A stretch of DNA of 64,000 nucleotides from M3007 sp046160345 (GCA_046160345.1 JBJXGO010000010.1:124001-188000); one strand, 5' to 3'; numbered from the stretch's first letter, positions 51,789 to 62,192 are shown. Program-made: numbers and translations. The notes: a model not told the origin generated them from the letters alone.

Positions 51789-53150
51789 TTAGAACCGGTC
51801 ATGAACCAGTTCCAAAATTCGCTGCATTTCTAGTTTCAAGTCGCGATTACTACCCACAAAATTGTTGTGCATAAAACTGAATACCAACACTTTACCGCTT
51901 TGACAAAGCACATAGCCACTTAGGCAATGCACGCCGCTCAAAGTACCGGTTTTGGCAAAAACGTACGGTTTGCCATTTTTCCCGGCATACCAATTTGAAA
52001 TTGTGCCGGATATACCTCCAGTTGGAAAAAATGAAAAGAGCCTTTCTCTTTTTTGTTCTTTCCAAAGTTTCAATAACAATTCAGCAATGCTTTGAGGGGT
52101 CATCAAATTGTATCGGGAAAGACCTGACCCGTCCACCCATTTGGGGCGTTGTGGAAGATTGACAAGCGCGCTGTCCAGCATCCACTTTATCAAGGTGTCT
52201 TGCTGTAGCAGATCAAATTTAGATCCGGCACAAACCAATAGCATTTGCTCCGCAATAAAATTATCACTTTGATGCATCATGCGGCGTAGAACGGTGTCCA
52301 GTGGAGTAGAATATAAGGTATGCCATGGCTGGATCGGTTCTGCAAGACAGGAACCTGGAAAATTTCTCCAACAGGGCGTTTCAAAGTCCTTGTCAAGGGT
52401 GTCTTCCAAAAAGCGGTCTGAAAATCCTTCTTCATAAAAGATCTCTGAAAATGGCACTGCTACATTAAAGCCATTTTCATAACTTGAGTCCGGGGCTGCC
52501 TGTATAAAATAGGAAAAGTTTTCAACCCTGTATACACTTTGGGTTTTTGGGTAAAGTTTGTGGTCGGGATTGTATTCACCAACCGGCAGACCTGTGGGAA
52601 TGGTTTGCCATACGCCGTTTTCCCGTTTAAATTTGGCGACATTTCCAAAAATGGGAAAATCGGAACGTTCTGCGGAAAAGGGCTCCAGATAATCGTCCCA
52701 GGCCCAGCCCGGGCCAAAATGGGGAACCGATTGCCGTTCCACCTGCATCGGCTCATTTCTTGCCTTTAACCAATGGTAGGCCGATTGCCATGCGGCGAAA
52801 TCTGGGTGCAGAAAGCTGGGGTCTGCCGTTCCGCGAAGCATCAGGAATGAATCTGAAGCTTGTGCATATTTTAAGCCCGGCACAGAATCGCCCAGAACCT
52901 CCAAACAGGCGGCCAGCGTAAATATCTTCGTGTTGGAAGCGGGCGTAAAATAGTGGTCGCCGTTGAAGTCCGTCAGGGTTTTCGCTGAAGAAGGGTCAAG
53001 CAGCGTAAAACCCGTAAATGTCTTTGAAAAAACAGGGGAATGGGCCACTTCATGCCTGATTTTCAGGGCAGCACGAGAATCCCGGCTTTTTAAAACCGAA
53101 CAAGAGGAAAACAGGGTGACAAGCAATAATAAACGAGGCAGATGGTGCAT
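51789..53150 (-). CDS. D-alanyl-D-alanine carboxypeptidase/endopeptidase (PBP4, S13 family) lipoprotein
   Basis: I use the ATG at 53150, which gives a compact lipoprotein signal (LPRLLLLVTLFSSCS); an ATG at 53174 is an alternative. The penicillin-binding motifs are SxxK (Ser72 and Lys75 in ASNTKIF), SxN in MHQSDNFIAEQML, and KTG in FAKTGTLSGVHCLSGYV, with the order and spacing of S13 enzymes and an insertion between the first two. It trims or cleaves cross-links in peptidoglycan in the periplasm. Together with the adjacent NlpC/P60 peptidase it forms a small cell-wall pair, read convergently. Confidence 0.88.
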   Translation of the reverse strand: MHHLPRLLLLVTLFSSCSVLKSRDSRAALKIRHEVAHSPVFSKTFTGFTLLDPSSAKTLTDFNGDHYFTPASNTKIFTLAACLEVLGDSVPGLKYAQASDSFLMLRGTADPSFLHPDFAAWQSAYHWLKARNEPMQVERQSVPHFGPGWAWDDYLEPFSAERSDFPIFGNVAKFKRENGVWQTIPTGLPVGEYNPDHKLYPKTQSVYRVENFSYFIQAAPDSSYENGFNVAVPFSEIFYEEGFSDRFLEDTLDKDFETPCWRNFPGSCLAEPIQPWHTLYSTPLDTVLRRMMHQSDNFIAEQMLLVCAGSKFDLLQQDTLIKWMLDSALVNLPQRPKWVDGSGLSRYNLMTPQSIAELLLKLWKEQKRERLFSFFPTGGISGTISNWYAGKNGKPYVFAKTGTLSGVHCLSGYVLCQSGKVLVFSFMHNNFVGSNRDLKLEMQRILELVHDRF

Positions 53151-53217
53151 GGTGGTTGAGAAAGTAGATGGCAATTTTCACTAGGCGAAATCTCGAACTC
53201 GGTAACTTCCGGTCAGA

Positions 53218-55140
53218 TCACCTTTTAGCCAGTTTACTGTTCGAATAACCATACCCAAAATAAATCACCAATCCGGCCGCCAGCCAAATAAAAAATCCCA
53301 GCCAGCTCTTGGCGGGTATTTGTGCCATCATGTACAAACACGTCACTAGCCCAAGGATGGGGATAAGCGAAAGATTGTAGCAGAAAGCCCACCAGGCCAT
53401 AGCGAGACAGGTAAACACAAAAAGCCACATGGGGATTTTATGCTTGAATAAATCCCAGCCTGATTCATACTTGGCAGTCTCCGGGATGGGCAATGCCGCC
53501 ACCGATTGACTATACGCATCTCCTTCAAGGCCATCCAGATAATCAGCGACCACACCACCGGCTGCTGCAAACCCCGAGCTGTCACGAGCTGCCAGAAACC
53601 TTTGAACGGAGGGTATTTCGGGTTCAGCAATATTTTGAAGCAATGCCTCAACTCCGTTCATTTGTCGCTCATTGGTAAGCCAGGCTTTCGTATCTGCTTC
53701 ATAACGAGTGAACAAGAACACAACACCTGCAACCAAAGCAAGCGGATATATCCATTTGGCATTCAGATAAGGGGTCCGAAATTTTCCTCTTGGTGCATCG
53801 GGCTGGATCTGCAATTTCAACACCCCGCCACATACCAGAACGAAAGCGAACAGTGTGCCCATACTGCACAAATCCAGCACAGTGTCACTTGGAATAAACA
53901 ACATCGGGATCACCACGAAAAGTCCTGTAACTACCGTTGCAAACGTGGGCGTGCGGTATTTAGGGTGGATGTAAGAAAATCGCTTGGGCAACAGACCGTC
54001 GCGGCTCATGGTCATCCAAATACGCGGTTGGCCCAACTGAAAAACCAAAAACACCCCGGCCATAGCCACCACAGCGCTAACTGCAATGATGCCGGAAAAC
54101 CATTTCAGATTGAGCTTTTGAAAAACATACGCCAACGGGTCGTTGACATCCAACTCTTTATAACTCACCATACCTGTCAAAACCAGTGCGATGATGATGT
54201 AAAGTACCGTGCAAATAACAATGGAATACAACATCGCCCGAGGCAGGTCTCTTTGCGGATTTTTACATTCTTCCGCAGTGGTCGATAGTGCATCAAAACC
54301 AATGTAGGCAAAAAAGACAGAAGAGACACCCGCCATAACTCCACCAAATCCATTCGGCACAAACGGATGCCAATTGTCCACATTAACGTACCCGGCTCCA
54401 ACAATGATCACAAGTAGCACTACAATCAATTTAAGCACCACCATTAGGTTGCCCGCCCTTTTTGACTCTTTCATGCCAATATAAACCAGTGCTGTAATCA
54501 AAATGGACATAACAATGGCCGGGATATCCAAAATCACCCGAAGTCCCCCGAGGCGAGGAGCTGACTGCCATGCAGCATAAGATTCAGTCTGCGCTTGAGA
54601 AAAATCAGCTTCAGTTTTTCCTCCTTTAATCAATGCAGCAGCAGAATCAAATCCACCATGGGCTGTCACATAATCTGTTGTGGCCCAAGCGGGTATATGC
54701 CAACCCATGCTGTCGCACAAGCCGGTAAAATAACCCGACCACGACACGGCGACGGTGATATTGCCAACCGCATATTCCATAACCAGAGCCCAGCCAATAA
54801 TCCAGGCCACCAATTCGCCAAATGCCACATAAGAATAGGTATAGGCGCTGCCAGAAACGGGCACCATAGAAGCAAACTCCGCATAGGCAAAGGCTGCAAA
54901 ACCGCAGGCAAGCGCGGTAAATATGAAAAGAAAAACAACCGCAGGCCCGCCATTGAAACTGGCTGAACCAATGGTGCTAAAGATGCCTGCGCCAATAATA
55001 GCGGCTATGCCAAAAGCGGTTAGGTCGCGTACGCTAAGGTTTTTGTCTAAGCTGCTTGTTCCGTGAAAGTCTTCATTTTTTGCCGTAGAAATGGCATCGT
55101 CAACTGATTTTTTGCGAAATAGGTTGTCAAGAAAAGCCAT
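53218..55140 (-). CDS. APC-family amino acid permease (cationic amino-acid transporter type)
   Basis: I use the ATG at 55140 (MAFLDNLFRKKSVDD), giving 640 residues. The APC signature is clear: LTAFGIAAIIGAGIFSTIG, PAVVFLFIFTALACGFAAFAYAEFA, VFFAYIGFDALSTTAEECKNPQRDLP. About 12-14 membrane helices are expected. Two soluble-looking insertions stand out: one near residues 160-200 (TEADFSQAQTESYAAW) and one of about 80 residues before the last helices (about 485-565). Both are longer than in most bacterial members. It probably imports amino acids; the substrate is unknown. A possible -7 element (TAATTTTG on the minus strand) lies at 55206-55213. Confidence 0.87.
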   Translation of the reverse strand: MAFLDNLFRKKSVDDAISTAKNEDFHGTSSLDKNLSVRDLTAFGIAAIIGAGIFSTIGSASFNGGPAVVFLFIFTALACGFAAFAYAEFASMVPVSGSAYTYSYVAFGELVAWIIGWALVMEYAVGNITVAVSWSGYFTGLCDSMGWHIPAWATTDYVTAHGGFDSAAALIKGGKTEADFSQAQTESYAAWQSAPRLGGLRVILDIPAIVMSILITALVYIGMKESKRAGNLMVVLKLIVVLLVIIVGAGYVNVDNWHPFVPNGFGGVMAGVSSVFFAYIGFDALSTTAEECKNPQRDLPRAMLYSIVICTVLYIIIALVLTGMVSYKELDVNDPLAYVFQKLNLKWFSGIIAVSAVVAMAGVFLVFQLGQPRIWMTMSRDGLLPKRFSYIHPKYRTPTFATVVTGLFVVIPMLFIPSDTVLDLCSMGTLFAFVLVCGGVLKLQIQPDAPRGKFRTPYLNAKWIYPLALVAGVVFLFTRYEADTKAWLTNERQMNGVEALLQNIAEPEIPSVQRFLAARDSSGFAAAGGVVADYLDGLEGDAYSQSVAALPIPETAKYESGWDLFKHKIPMWLFVFTCLAMAWWAFCYNLSLIPILGLVTCLYMMAQIPAKSWLGFFIWLAAGLVIYFGYGYSNSKLAKR

Positions 55141-55296
55141 AGGGATAGGTTCAGGTTTTGCTGTTTTGCGAGGCAATGTAGGACTTTGTTTGAAAATCCT
55201 TGAAGCAAAATTACCTTTCAGGTCGGAGAAGGTGCCTGTGTAATATGATTGCCCGCGCTTTACGCCCTGAATTACTAGCCAATTTTCTTCACCTAT

Positions 55297-56013
55297 TTAT
55301 TTGATGCGTAATTTGCCGAATACGCTGATTTCTGAGCCTTCTGCAACGAATACGGAATCAGGAGGCCTATTCAGTATTTCTCCAAATGCCTTGCCATATA
55401 AGCCTGCAAAATTTCCACTAAGCTCATGGGAATGAACCTTATATACATCCCAGCGCGGGTGTTGTACCTGATATTCATTGGTGCTGCCAGTTCCAAAACT
55501 GGCATAGCCCCAATAATGCTCTGTGATGAATTCCGCTTCGCTTCCGGTACTTATCGGAGTTGCTTCAGATTCTGTAACCGCACTCATTTTGTACCAATCA
55601 CCGCTGAAATATGGTTTCCATTCGTACAAAACCAAACGATTGCCGTTGATAATATTCCAGGAATGGCGCATCCGGTGTGTGACGTAGTTTTCGGCATAAA
55701 CGAGGTTGGCAACGAGGGCAATAGCAGGTTTAGGAACAATTTCTTTGATAAAAACGACTCCCCGCTGCCATTCATTCCCAACCTTCCGCCGGACGTAAAA
55801 CCGAAGATTCACTTCCTCAAAATCGCGATGGAATGGAATGGCAATGCCTAAAACCCTGGTATTCATAAACATGAAGCCGACCAGACTGATGTAACATTTG
55901 CCTTGCCATAAATCCAGTTCGGTACCCCATGGAACAAACGGCCTTAGAATCTCTGGTGGCACAATGTAATTGGCCATCAGAAGTTTACGCCATTCTGCGG
56001 TGAGAAAGGTCAT
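55297..56013 (-). CDS. DUF2071 (YqjF-like) protein
   Basis: The 238-residue cytosolic protein matches the DUF2071/YqjF family: FLTAEWRKLLMANYIVPPEILRPFVPWG at the start, then YISLVGFMFMNTRVLGIAIPFH, EEVNLRFYVRR and a terminal SVFVAEGSEISVFGKLRI. The family has a beta-rich barrel-like fold related to acetoacetate decarboxylase, but no shown activity. It is 39 bp downstream of gcvP on the same strand, so it may be read through from it; a functional link is not evident. Confidence 0.85.
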   Translation of the reverse strand: MTFLTAEWRKLLMANYIVPPEILRPFVPWGTELDLWQGKCYISLVGFMFMNTRVLGIAIPFHRDFEEVNLRFYVRRKVGNEWQRGVVFIKEIVPKPAIALVANLVYAENYVTHRMRHSWNIINGNRLVLYEWKPYFSGDWYKMSAVTESEATPISTGSEAEFITEHYWGYASFGTGSTNEYQVQHPRWDVYKVHSHELSGNFAGLYGKAFGEILNRPPDSVFVAEGSEISVFGKLRIK

Positions 56014-56052
56014 GATTCATAAAGTACGATGAATAAACGTCGTGGCTAATTT

Positions 56053-58917
56053 CTATGCCTCCGCATACGCTTCCATTGGTGGGCAGGTGCACACCAGGTT
56101 TCTGTCGCCAAATGCCTGGTCAATGCGTCCTACCGTAGGCCAGAACTTGAATCCGTGGTGCAAATAAGGTAAAGGGTATGCTGCCTTTTGACGCGAATAA
56201 GGTCGGTTCCACTCATCTGCCGTGATTTCCTGGCACGTATGCGGAGCATTGTGCAATGGATTGTTGTCATGGTCAAAATCACCCCGAGCTATTTGATCCA
56301 ATTCTTCGCGGATGGCCAAAAGTGCATCGCAAAAACGATCGAGTTCCGCTTTGCTTTCACTTTCGGTTGGTTCGATCATGATTGTTCCGGCTACCGGGAA
56401 GGACAGGGTCGGTGCATGGAAACCATAGTCCATCAGGCGTTTAGCAATATCTTCCGCTCCTGCAAGTGCTTTGAAAGGCCGCATATCCACAATCATCTCG
56501 TGGGCACAGCGACCGTTCTCGCCCGTGTAAAGGATTTCATAGGCACCTTCCAGACGGGATTTGATGTAGTTTGCATTGAGAATAGCGTATTTCGTGGCAT
56601 TCGTAACGCCCTCTGCGCCCAACATTCGGATATATGCATATGAAATAAGCAAAATGCTGGCACTGCCCCATGGTGCAGCTGAGATAGCAGAAGTGCCTTG
56701 GGCGCCACCTATTTCAGCAAAAACATGTTTGGACAAATAGGGTGCAAGGCTATCGTTGCAACAAATTGGGCCCATGCCAGGGCCGCCGCCGCCATGTGGA
56801 ATCGCAAAAGTTTTGTGCAAATTAAGGTGGCAAACATCTGCGCCAATGGTAGCCGGACTGGTAAGGCCCACCTGCGCATTCATATTTGCACCATCCATAT
56901 AGACTTTCCCACCGTGTTTATGAATAATTTGACATACTTCCTTGATACTGGTCTCGAATACCCCGTGGGTTGAAGGGTAAGTTACCATTAAGCATGAGAG
57001 GTTCGCGGAATGTTGTTCAGCCTTAGCACGCAAATCAGGTACATCAATATTGCCGCGTTCGTCGCAAGCCACTACCACTACCTCCATTCCGGCCATCACC
57101 GCAGAGGCAGGGTTTGTGCCGTGCGCAGAAGATGGGATCAGTGAAACATTTCGATGCTCACCACCGGTAGCCTGATGATAGGCCCGTATTGCCATCAAAC
57201 CAGCATATTCGCCTTGAGCACCACTATTTGGCTGTAAAGAGCATGCAGAAAAGCCCGTTATTTCACAAAGATATTTTTCTAATTCGCTGATAATGTGTGC
57301 ATAACCCTGGGCTTGATTTGCGGGCATAAATGGGTGCATGTTCGACCAGTTCTCCCAACTAACCGGGATCATTTGTGCAGCTGCGTTCAGTTTCATGGTG
57401 CAGGAACCCAGCGAGATCATCGAATGGACCAGAGAAAGATCCCGATTCTCGAGACGCTTGAGATAGCGCATCATGTCACTTTCGGTATGATAGGAATTGA
57501 ATACCGGATGAGTGAGAAACTCGGTCGTGCGATTTAGCCCTGCTGGCAGTGATAACTTTGATGATAAACGCTGGATAGTTGAGTCAACACCAAAAACCTT
57601 CAGGATGTCATTCAAGTCCTGATCCGTCACCGTTTCATCCAGGGAAATTTGAAGGGCATTTTTCTCATAGAAAAAATTGATACCAGCGGTTTCAGCCTTT
57701 GATCTGATTTCAGCCAGTTTGTTTTCTGCAAATTCAAAACGGAGCGTATCAAAAAAGTGGGCGTTGGTTTGTTTGAATCCTGCCGAACTCAATGCTGCAG
57801 AGAGTGCAGCCGCCATATCGTGGGCGCGCTGGGCGATGCCTTTAATGCCAACTTGCCCGTGATAAACAGCATACATCGCGGCCATGTTGGCAAGCAAAGC
57901 TTGGGCAGTACAGATATTGGAAGTAGCTTTTTCGCGACGGATATGCTGTTCGCGGGTTTGGAGCGCCATTCGCAAGGCCCGGTTGCCATGTTTGTCCACC
58001 GAAACGCCAATTATGCGTCCCGGAATTTGTCGCTTAAATGCTTCAGTACAAGAAAAAAAGGCTGCATGCGGCCCGCCATAACCCAAAGGCACTCCAAAAC
58101 GTTGGGAGTTGCCTACCACCACATCTGCGCCCCACTCGCCAGGTGGCGTGAGAAGTGCCAGGGAAAGCAGGTCAGCCGCAACGCAAACAAAGACTTCATG
58201 GGCTTTAGCCTCCTCCACAAAAGCACGATAATCCAACACATTCCCCTGGCTGTCAGGATATTGAAGCATTACGCCAAATGTTTTGTCGGACAACTTAAAA
58301 GACTTCCAATTGCCAATTTTCAACTCAATTCCATGGGGAAGGGCACGGGTTTTGAGAATATCAATAGTTTGAGGCAATACCGTATCGGAAACAAAAAACT
58401 CCTTTGCTTCCTCGCCTTCATTGGCTCGTTTGTTTTTTTCCTGGTAAAACATGTTCAGCGCCTCAGCAGCAGCAGTTCCCTCGTCCAAAAGGCTGGCATT
58501 GGCTATCGGCAGTCCCGTGAGGTCACAAACCATAGTTTGGAAATTGAGCAGGCTCTCCAGGCGGCCTTGAGCGATCTCGGCCTGATAGGGCGTGTACTGG
58601 GTGTACCAGCCTGGGTTGCTGAAAAGATTGCGCAAAATAACTGGAGGTGTTATCGTGCCGGAGTAACCCATGCCTATGTAGCTGCGCATTACCCGGTTCT
58701 TTAATGAAGCCTTTTTCAGGTCTTGCATGTATTCAAATTCCGACTGAGCAGCCGGAAGATTGAGCACTTTTTTTAGGCGGATTGAGTCAGGAACGGTTTG
58801 CTCGATCAGTTCGTCCAAAGATTTGACTTTCAGGACTTTGAGCATTTCTTTTGTTTCGGATTCACTGGGGCCGATATGCCGGCGCTCGAAGCGGTCAGGG
58901 TGCGGGAACAAACTCAT
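56053..58917 (-). CDS. gcvP: Glycine dehydrogenase (decarboxylating), single-chain P-protein
   Basis: The 954-residue protein is the fused form of the glycine cleavage P-protein. Its PLP lysine is Lys702 in NLHKTFAIPHGGGGPG. Other signatures are RHIGPSESETKEML at the N terminus, MGYSGTITPPVILRN, LGSCTMKLNAAAQMIPV and PSAHGTNPASAVMAG. It decarboxylates glycine and passes the aminomethyl group to the H-protein lipoamide. gcvT and gcvH are not in the window. It is preceded by a glycosyltransferase gene on the same strand with a 66-bp gap in which no glycine riboswitch-like structure was found. Confidence 0.96.
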   Translation of the reverse strand: MSLFPHPDRFERRHIGPSESETKEMLKVLKVKSLDELIEQTVPDSIRLKKVLNLPAAQSEFEYMQDLKKASLKNRVMRSYIGMGYSGTITPPVILRNLFSNPGWYTQYTPYQAEIAQGRLESLLNFQTMVCDLTGLPIANASLLDEGTAAAEALNMFYQEKNKRANEGEEAKEFFVSDTVLPQTIDILKTRALPHGIELKIGNWKSFKLSDKTFGVMLQYPDSQGNVLDYRAFVEEAKAHEVFVCVAADLLSLALLTPPGEWGADVVVGNSQRFGVPLGYGGPHAAFFSCTEAFKRQIPGRIIGVSVDKHGNRALRMALQTREQHIRREKATSNICTAQALLANMAAMYAVYHGQVGIKGIAQRAHDMAAALSAALSSAGFKQTNAHFFDTLRFEFAENKLAEIRSKAETAGINFFYEKNALQISLDETVTDQDLNDILKVFGVDSTIQRLSSKLSLPAGLNRTTEFLTHPVFNSYHTESDMMRYLKRLENRDLSLVHSMISLGSCTMKLNAAAQMIPVSWENWSNMHPFMPANQAQGYAHIISELEKYLCEITGFSACSLQPNSGAQGEYAGLMAIRAYHQATGGEHRNVSLIPSSAHGTNPASAVMAGMEVVVVACDERGNIDVPDLRAKAEQHSANLSCLMVTYPSTHGVFETSIKEVCQIIHKHGGKVYMDGANMNAQVGLTSPATIGADVCHLNLHKTFAIPHGGGGPGMGPICCNDSLAPYLSKHVFAEIGGAQGTSAISAAPWGSASILLISYAYIRMLGAEGVTNATKYAILNANYIKSRLEGAYEILYTGENGRCAHEMIVDMRPFKALAGAEDIAKRLMDYGFHAPTLSFPVAGTIMIEPTESESKAELDRFCDALLAIREELDQIARGDFDHDNNPLHNAPHTCQEITADEWNRPYSRQKAAYPLPYLHHGFKFWPTVGRIDQAFGDRNLVCTCPPMEAYAEA

Positions 58918-58983
58918 TTTTATTGGTATGTATGTGTTGAGTGTGCTAAAATCGCCGCGAAGGTAGAAATGTTCGGGAAGAAT

Positions 58984-60336
58984 TCAGGTGGGTTTTTGTA
59001 CAAAATTCCTCCAAACTTCCCAGAAGAAAAATAGCCATAACAAAGTATACTCCAGGATTATCCATCGGAAATTTTCTTGTGCCGCTCCGCCTTCATAATG
59101 ACTGTATGAGAGCGCCGCCAAGCCTGACCAGAGGACAGCAAAACGCCATTTTGTAAGGCATGAAAGTGCTAAAAGGCCTGTGATATACCATGGCTGTACT
59201 GTTGCGGAAAGGCTTAAATAAAGAAACAAGGCAAATAACATGGGCGTGGCCAGACTTTCTGCAGATCCAAACCCTTGGGAAATCGGAATGTTGGAATTGC
59301 TTTTTGTAGCAAGTGCAATTGCCAACACACCTAGTCCCGCCGTCGCTGCAAGTACAGGTCCGGAAAACTCTCCTATATCCCATCCGATCTTACAAAACCC
59401 GATCTCTCTTATCAGGTAATAAACACTTGCGTTGAATTGAAATTGCCTGAAATACAGGTCGAGGCTGTCCAGTATATTGGGCAATACACTTAGAACCGGA
59501 GTGAAAATAATTAAACAGGCTAAAGTAAATATTGCGTTGAATACCAAGCCTTTGCGCCATCCAAGCCAACGCCATACAATGGGTAAAAACATTATCGGGA
59601 TCAGTTTGCTGGATGTAGCGAGCGCCCACCAAAGTGAGCTTTTTGCCAGATGTCCTTTTTCGAGCGCCAATATTCCAGCAATCAGAAAAAACACCATAGC
59701 CCCTTCGAAATGGCAGTTTCCGCAAATTTCAAGTATTGGAAGCGGGTTGAGCGCGTAGATCAAACCAGTATTTAAGGAACCTTTGTTTTTCACAAAGTGC
59801 TTTGAGAGCAAATGGATCGTTCCAATCTCACAAATCAGTAAAAACAATTTCATTACAAAAACGCCTCCCAACTCATTTGAAGGGAAAATCCAGGAAGCAA
59901 GCGCGAATACTGCCTGACAAACCGGAGGGTAAACTGTAAAGTACCCGGGTGAATTGAGCTTGGCAAACAACCCAGGGTTGATTCCCGGTAAGGCTATTTG
60001 ATTTTCAATGTAATAGGCGGGTGTTTGGATGAACGGGTTAATTCCGGCTACTGTCAAATGCCCATCCCAAAGAAACCGGGCATAATCGTCGGAAAGATTG
60101 GGGATGCTGAACAGCAGGATTACCCGAAGCCCGATACCGAACAAAAGGAGCTGTCTTATTTGAGGTTCTGAAAAGGGTTTTTGCTGAAAAAACAATATCC
60201 AGATATAGCCCCCGAAAAAAACTGCATATCCCCCTATAAAGCTTTGAAAATCATCGCGTTGGGCAAAATAGCCTAAAAATATGGTAATGCTTGCAAAAAC
60301 AAGACTAAGGATTGGGAGCAGAAATCTGTTTTGCAT
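58984..60336 (-). CDS. GT-C-fold membrane glycosyltransferase (mannosyltransferase-like)
   Basis: I use the ATG at 60336 (MQNRFLLPILSL), giving 450 residues; an ATG at 60366 is an alternative. At least ten hydrophobic segments are present. The first extracytoplasmic loop has LSDDYARFLWDGHLTVAGINPF, the kind of acidic motif used by GT-C transferases with polyprenyl-phosphate sugar donors, followed by NSPGYFTVYPPVCQAVFALAS. Later NPLPILEICGNCHFEGAMVFFL and ATSSKLIPIMFLPIVWRW fit the same family (DUF2029/mannosyltransferase-type). The sugar and acceptor are unknown. Confidence 0.75.
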   Translation of the reverse strand: MQNRFLLPILSLVFASITIFLGYFAQRDDFQSFIGGYAVFFGGYIWILFFQQKPFSEPQIRQLLLFGIGLRVILLFSIPNLSDDYARFLWDGHLTVAGINPFIQTPAYYIENQIALPGINPGLFAKLNSPGYFTVYPPVCQAVFALASWIFPSNELGGVFVMKLFLLICEIGTIHLLSKHFVKNKGSLNTGLIYALNPLPILEICGNCHFEGAMVFFLIAGILALEKGHLAKSSLWWALATSSKLIPIMFLPIVWRWLGWRKGLVFNAIFTLACLIIFTPVLSVLPNILDSLDLYFRQFQFNASVYYLIREIGFCKIGWDIGEFSGPVLAATAGLGVLAIALATKSNSNIPISQGFGSAESLATPMLFALFLYLSLSATVQPWYITGLLALSCLTKWRFAVLWSGLAALSYSHYEGGAAQENFRWIILEYTLLWLFFFWEVWRNFVQKPT

Positions 60337-60403
60337 ATTGCGAGGGTCAAGGGAGACAAAAGACACATTTGCAAAACTCCAGGATATCTTAAAGGTGTTC
60401 TGT

Positions 60404-62164
60404 TTAGTGATGAACCATCAATTTACCTATATAATTTTTGACGCGGAGCCAGTAAACCCCGTCTTTCAAATTACTGGTATTCAGGCGGAATCCTTGGCCC
60501 TCAGGGCAAACTCCCGACGCTACAAGTTGTCCGGCTACATCCCAAATTTGCCATTTTTCTTCCTCCAGGGTTTCTGAAAAAGCAATCTCGAGAAATTCAT
60601 CGGCAGGATTGGGGGAAAGCATGACAGACTTGAGCTCAGGGCTTTTTACCGCTACTGTATAAAAGGCTGTAAAGCAAGCCCGGTCATCTTCAGGCATTGC
60701 ATCGGGATGTTCGTTGGGTGAGGAAGTCCAGAAGCAGATTTGATCCGGAATTTTTGCCTGTCCAAATGCTTTAACATCTCCAAAATCAACCCAGACAGAT
60801 TCGCCAGGCGCCAGGTTAAGGTTGGAGTACACTTTTTGTTGTGCAGGAGAATTATTACACACGGTAAAGAACTCATTCGGACCAAAGGAAGTGTTGACAC
60901 TTGCCTGATGAACCGTTAAACTGCCTAAATTATTGATTTTTAGCCTGAAATTTCCGCCAACCAGGTTGTAATTAAACCCGGTTGGGATGGCCGGAAACCT
61001 ACTGGTGTCTATTTCAGTCAATTGCTCGATCTCTGAGATGCCAATATTAGGCAATGTACTGTTAAATATCGGAGCAGATTCAGGAATGATTCCTGCCCAG
61101 GCGGCTTTGCTGCGTGGATTTGTCGAATTCAAGGGTAAGTCCCCTGATAATTGCGTGCCGGTAATCGCCAGGTGATTATTATTGATCGCGAGACAAACAG
61201 GACTTAATATGATATGATTCGGTAAGGTTATTGCATGTTGCCCCTGTGAATCAAACCGGCGCAACCTTGCTGAATAAGGCAATTCCTCTGCAACGTACAG
61301 TCCGAATTTGCTATCAGCCAAATTCAATGATCCAAAAAAACCCGTTGTAGGAAAAAGTGTTTGATGTTGCAGGTTTTCATTGATTCGTTCAATGCGGGTT
61401 TCTGGAAAATGCTTATAAAGGTAGTACCACCCGTTTAGCCCGGGGGTCAAAGATTTTCGATAACCGGATAACTCGAGCGAATTTTCCAAAACATAAACGG
61501 GCGCTAACGGGCTTCCATTTTTTTTCCAAACTTGAAAATCAGGTTCTCCCAAAGCCACAAAATTCTCAGTCCCCTGAATCAAAGCAAATTCAATCGGCGT
61601 GATCATACCTCCGCTTACGCCTTCCAGACTGGCTTTCCAGAAAATATCGCCATTGTCAGGACTCACTTTCCAAATTTGATCATAGCCAGCGCCGAGCAGG
61701 TTGCCGTCAGGCGCGAGAAACCATTTCTGAGGTGGACGAGGTGCCCCTAAACTAAAATTTCCTGTTATTTCCCATACCAAATTCCCCAGATGATCAAGTC
61801 TTTGAACCGTTAATATATCAGCGCCTACATCACATAATGAAGATTCAAAACAGGCCAGTATTCCGCCATCGGTCAAGGCCAACAAATCATGCCAGTAATG
61901 CCATTCGGAAAAAGGCAAACTCAAATTTTTCCGCAGATGAATTTGTCCATCCTGCCCCATGACCACCACAAAAAGTGTATCGAGATAATAGGCGCCCATC
62001 TCCGGCTCTCCCCGACCAGCCATTAGCCATTGGTCGGCGCCCATTGGCTTCACGATGTCGATCGTATTGATGAAGCCTGCTGTAAGTGAGCGTTCAAATG
62101 ATTGACTCTGAATGTTTTGAATCATTGCCAAGACTAAAAACAGGGTCGCAAACGATTTATTCAT
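60404..62164 (-). CDS. T9SS-exported protein with repeated beta-rich domain
   Basis: The 586-residue protein has a signal peptide (FATLFLVLAMIQNIQSQ). Residues about 25-350 have propeller-like strands (WLMAGRGEPEMGAYYLD, GGILACFESSLCDVGADILT, WFLAPDGNLLGAGYDQIWKV). A CARDB/Ig-like region follows (about 370-490). The C terminus (VMLSPNPADEFLEIAFSE ... GVYWLRVKN) is a T9SS sorting domain. It is probably a secreted or surface protein of unknown role. TACTTTTG on the minus strand at 62193-62200 is a plausible -7 element 28 bases before the ATG. Confidence 0.82.
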   Translation of the reverse strand: MNKSFATLFLVLAMIQNIQSQSFERSLTAGFINTIDIVKPMGADQWLMAGRGEPEMGAYYLDTLFVVVMGQDGQIHLRKNLSLPFSEWHYWHDLLALTDGGILACFESSLCDVGADILTVQRLDHLGNLVWEITGNFSLGAPRPPQKWFLAPDGNLLGAGYDQIWKVSPDNGDIFWKASLEGVSGGMITPIEFALIQGTENFVALGEPDFQVWKKNGSPLAPVYVLENSLELSGYRKSLTPGLNGWYYLYKHFPETRIERINENLQHQTLFPTTGFFGSLNLADSKFGLYVAEELPYSARLRRFDSQGQHAITLPNHIILSPVCLAINNNHLAITGTQLSGDLPLNSTNPRSKAAWAGIIPESAPIFNSTLPNIGISEIEQLTEIDTSRFPAIPTGFNYNLVGGNFRLKINNLGSLTVHQASVNTSFGPNEFFTVCNNSPAQQKVYSNLNLAPGESVWVDFGDVKAFGQAKIPDQICFWTSSPNEHPDAMPEDDRACFTAFYTVAVKSPELKSVMLSPNPADEFLEIAFSETLEEEKWQIWDVAGQLVASGVCPEGQGFRLNTSNLKDGVYWLRVKNYIGKLMVHH

Positions 62165-62192
62165 TGAAATTTATGGTTGTTGAATCAGGTTT

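Noticed and set aside
53506..54288. 260-codon open frame antisense to the permease gene
   Set aside because: It is a shadow of the real gene, with His/Gln/Arg-rich composition typical of antisense frames.
57757..58704. 315-codon open frame antisense to gcvP
   Set aside because: It lies wholly inside a clear conserved gene on the other strand and has no recognisable protein features.
58918..58983. Glycine riboswitch upstream of gcvP
   Set aside because: The gap is only 66 bp and shows no aptamer-like conserved segments.
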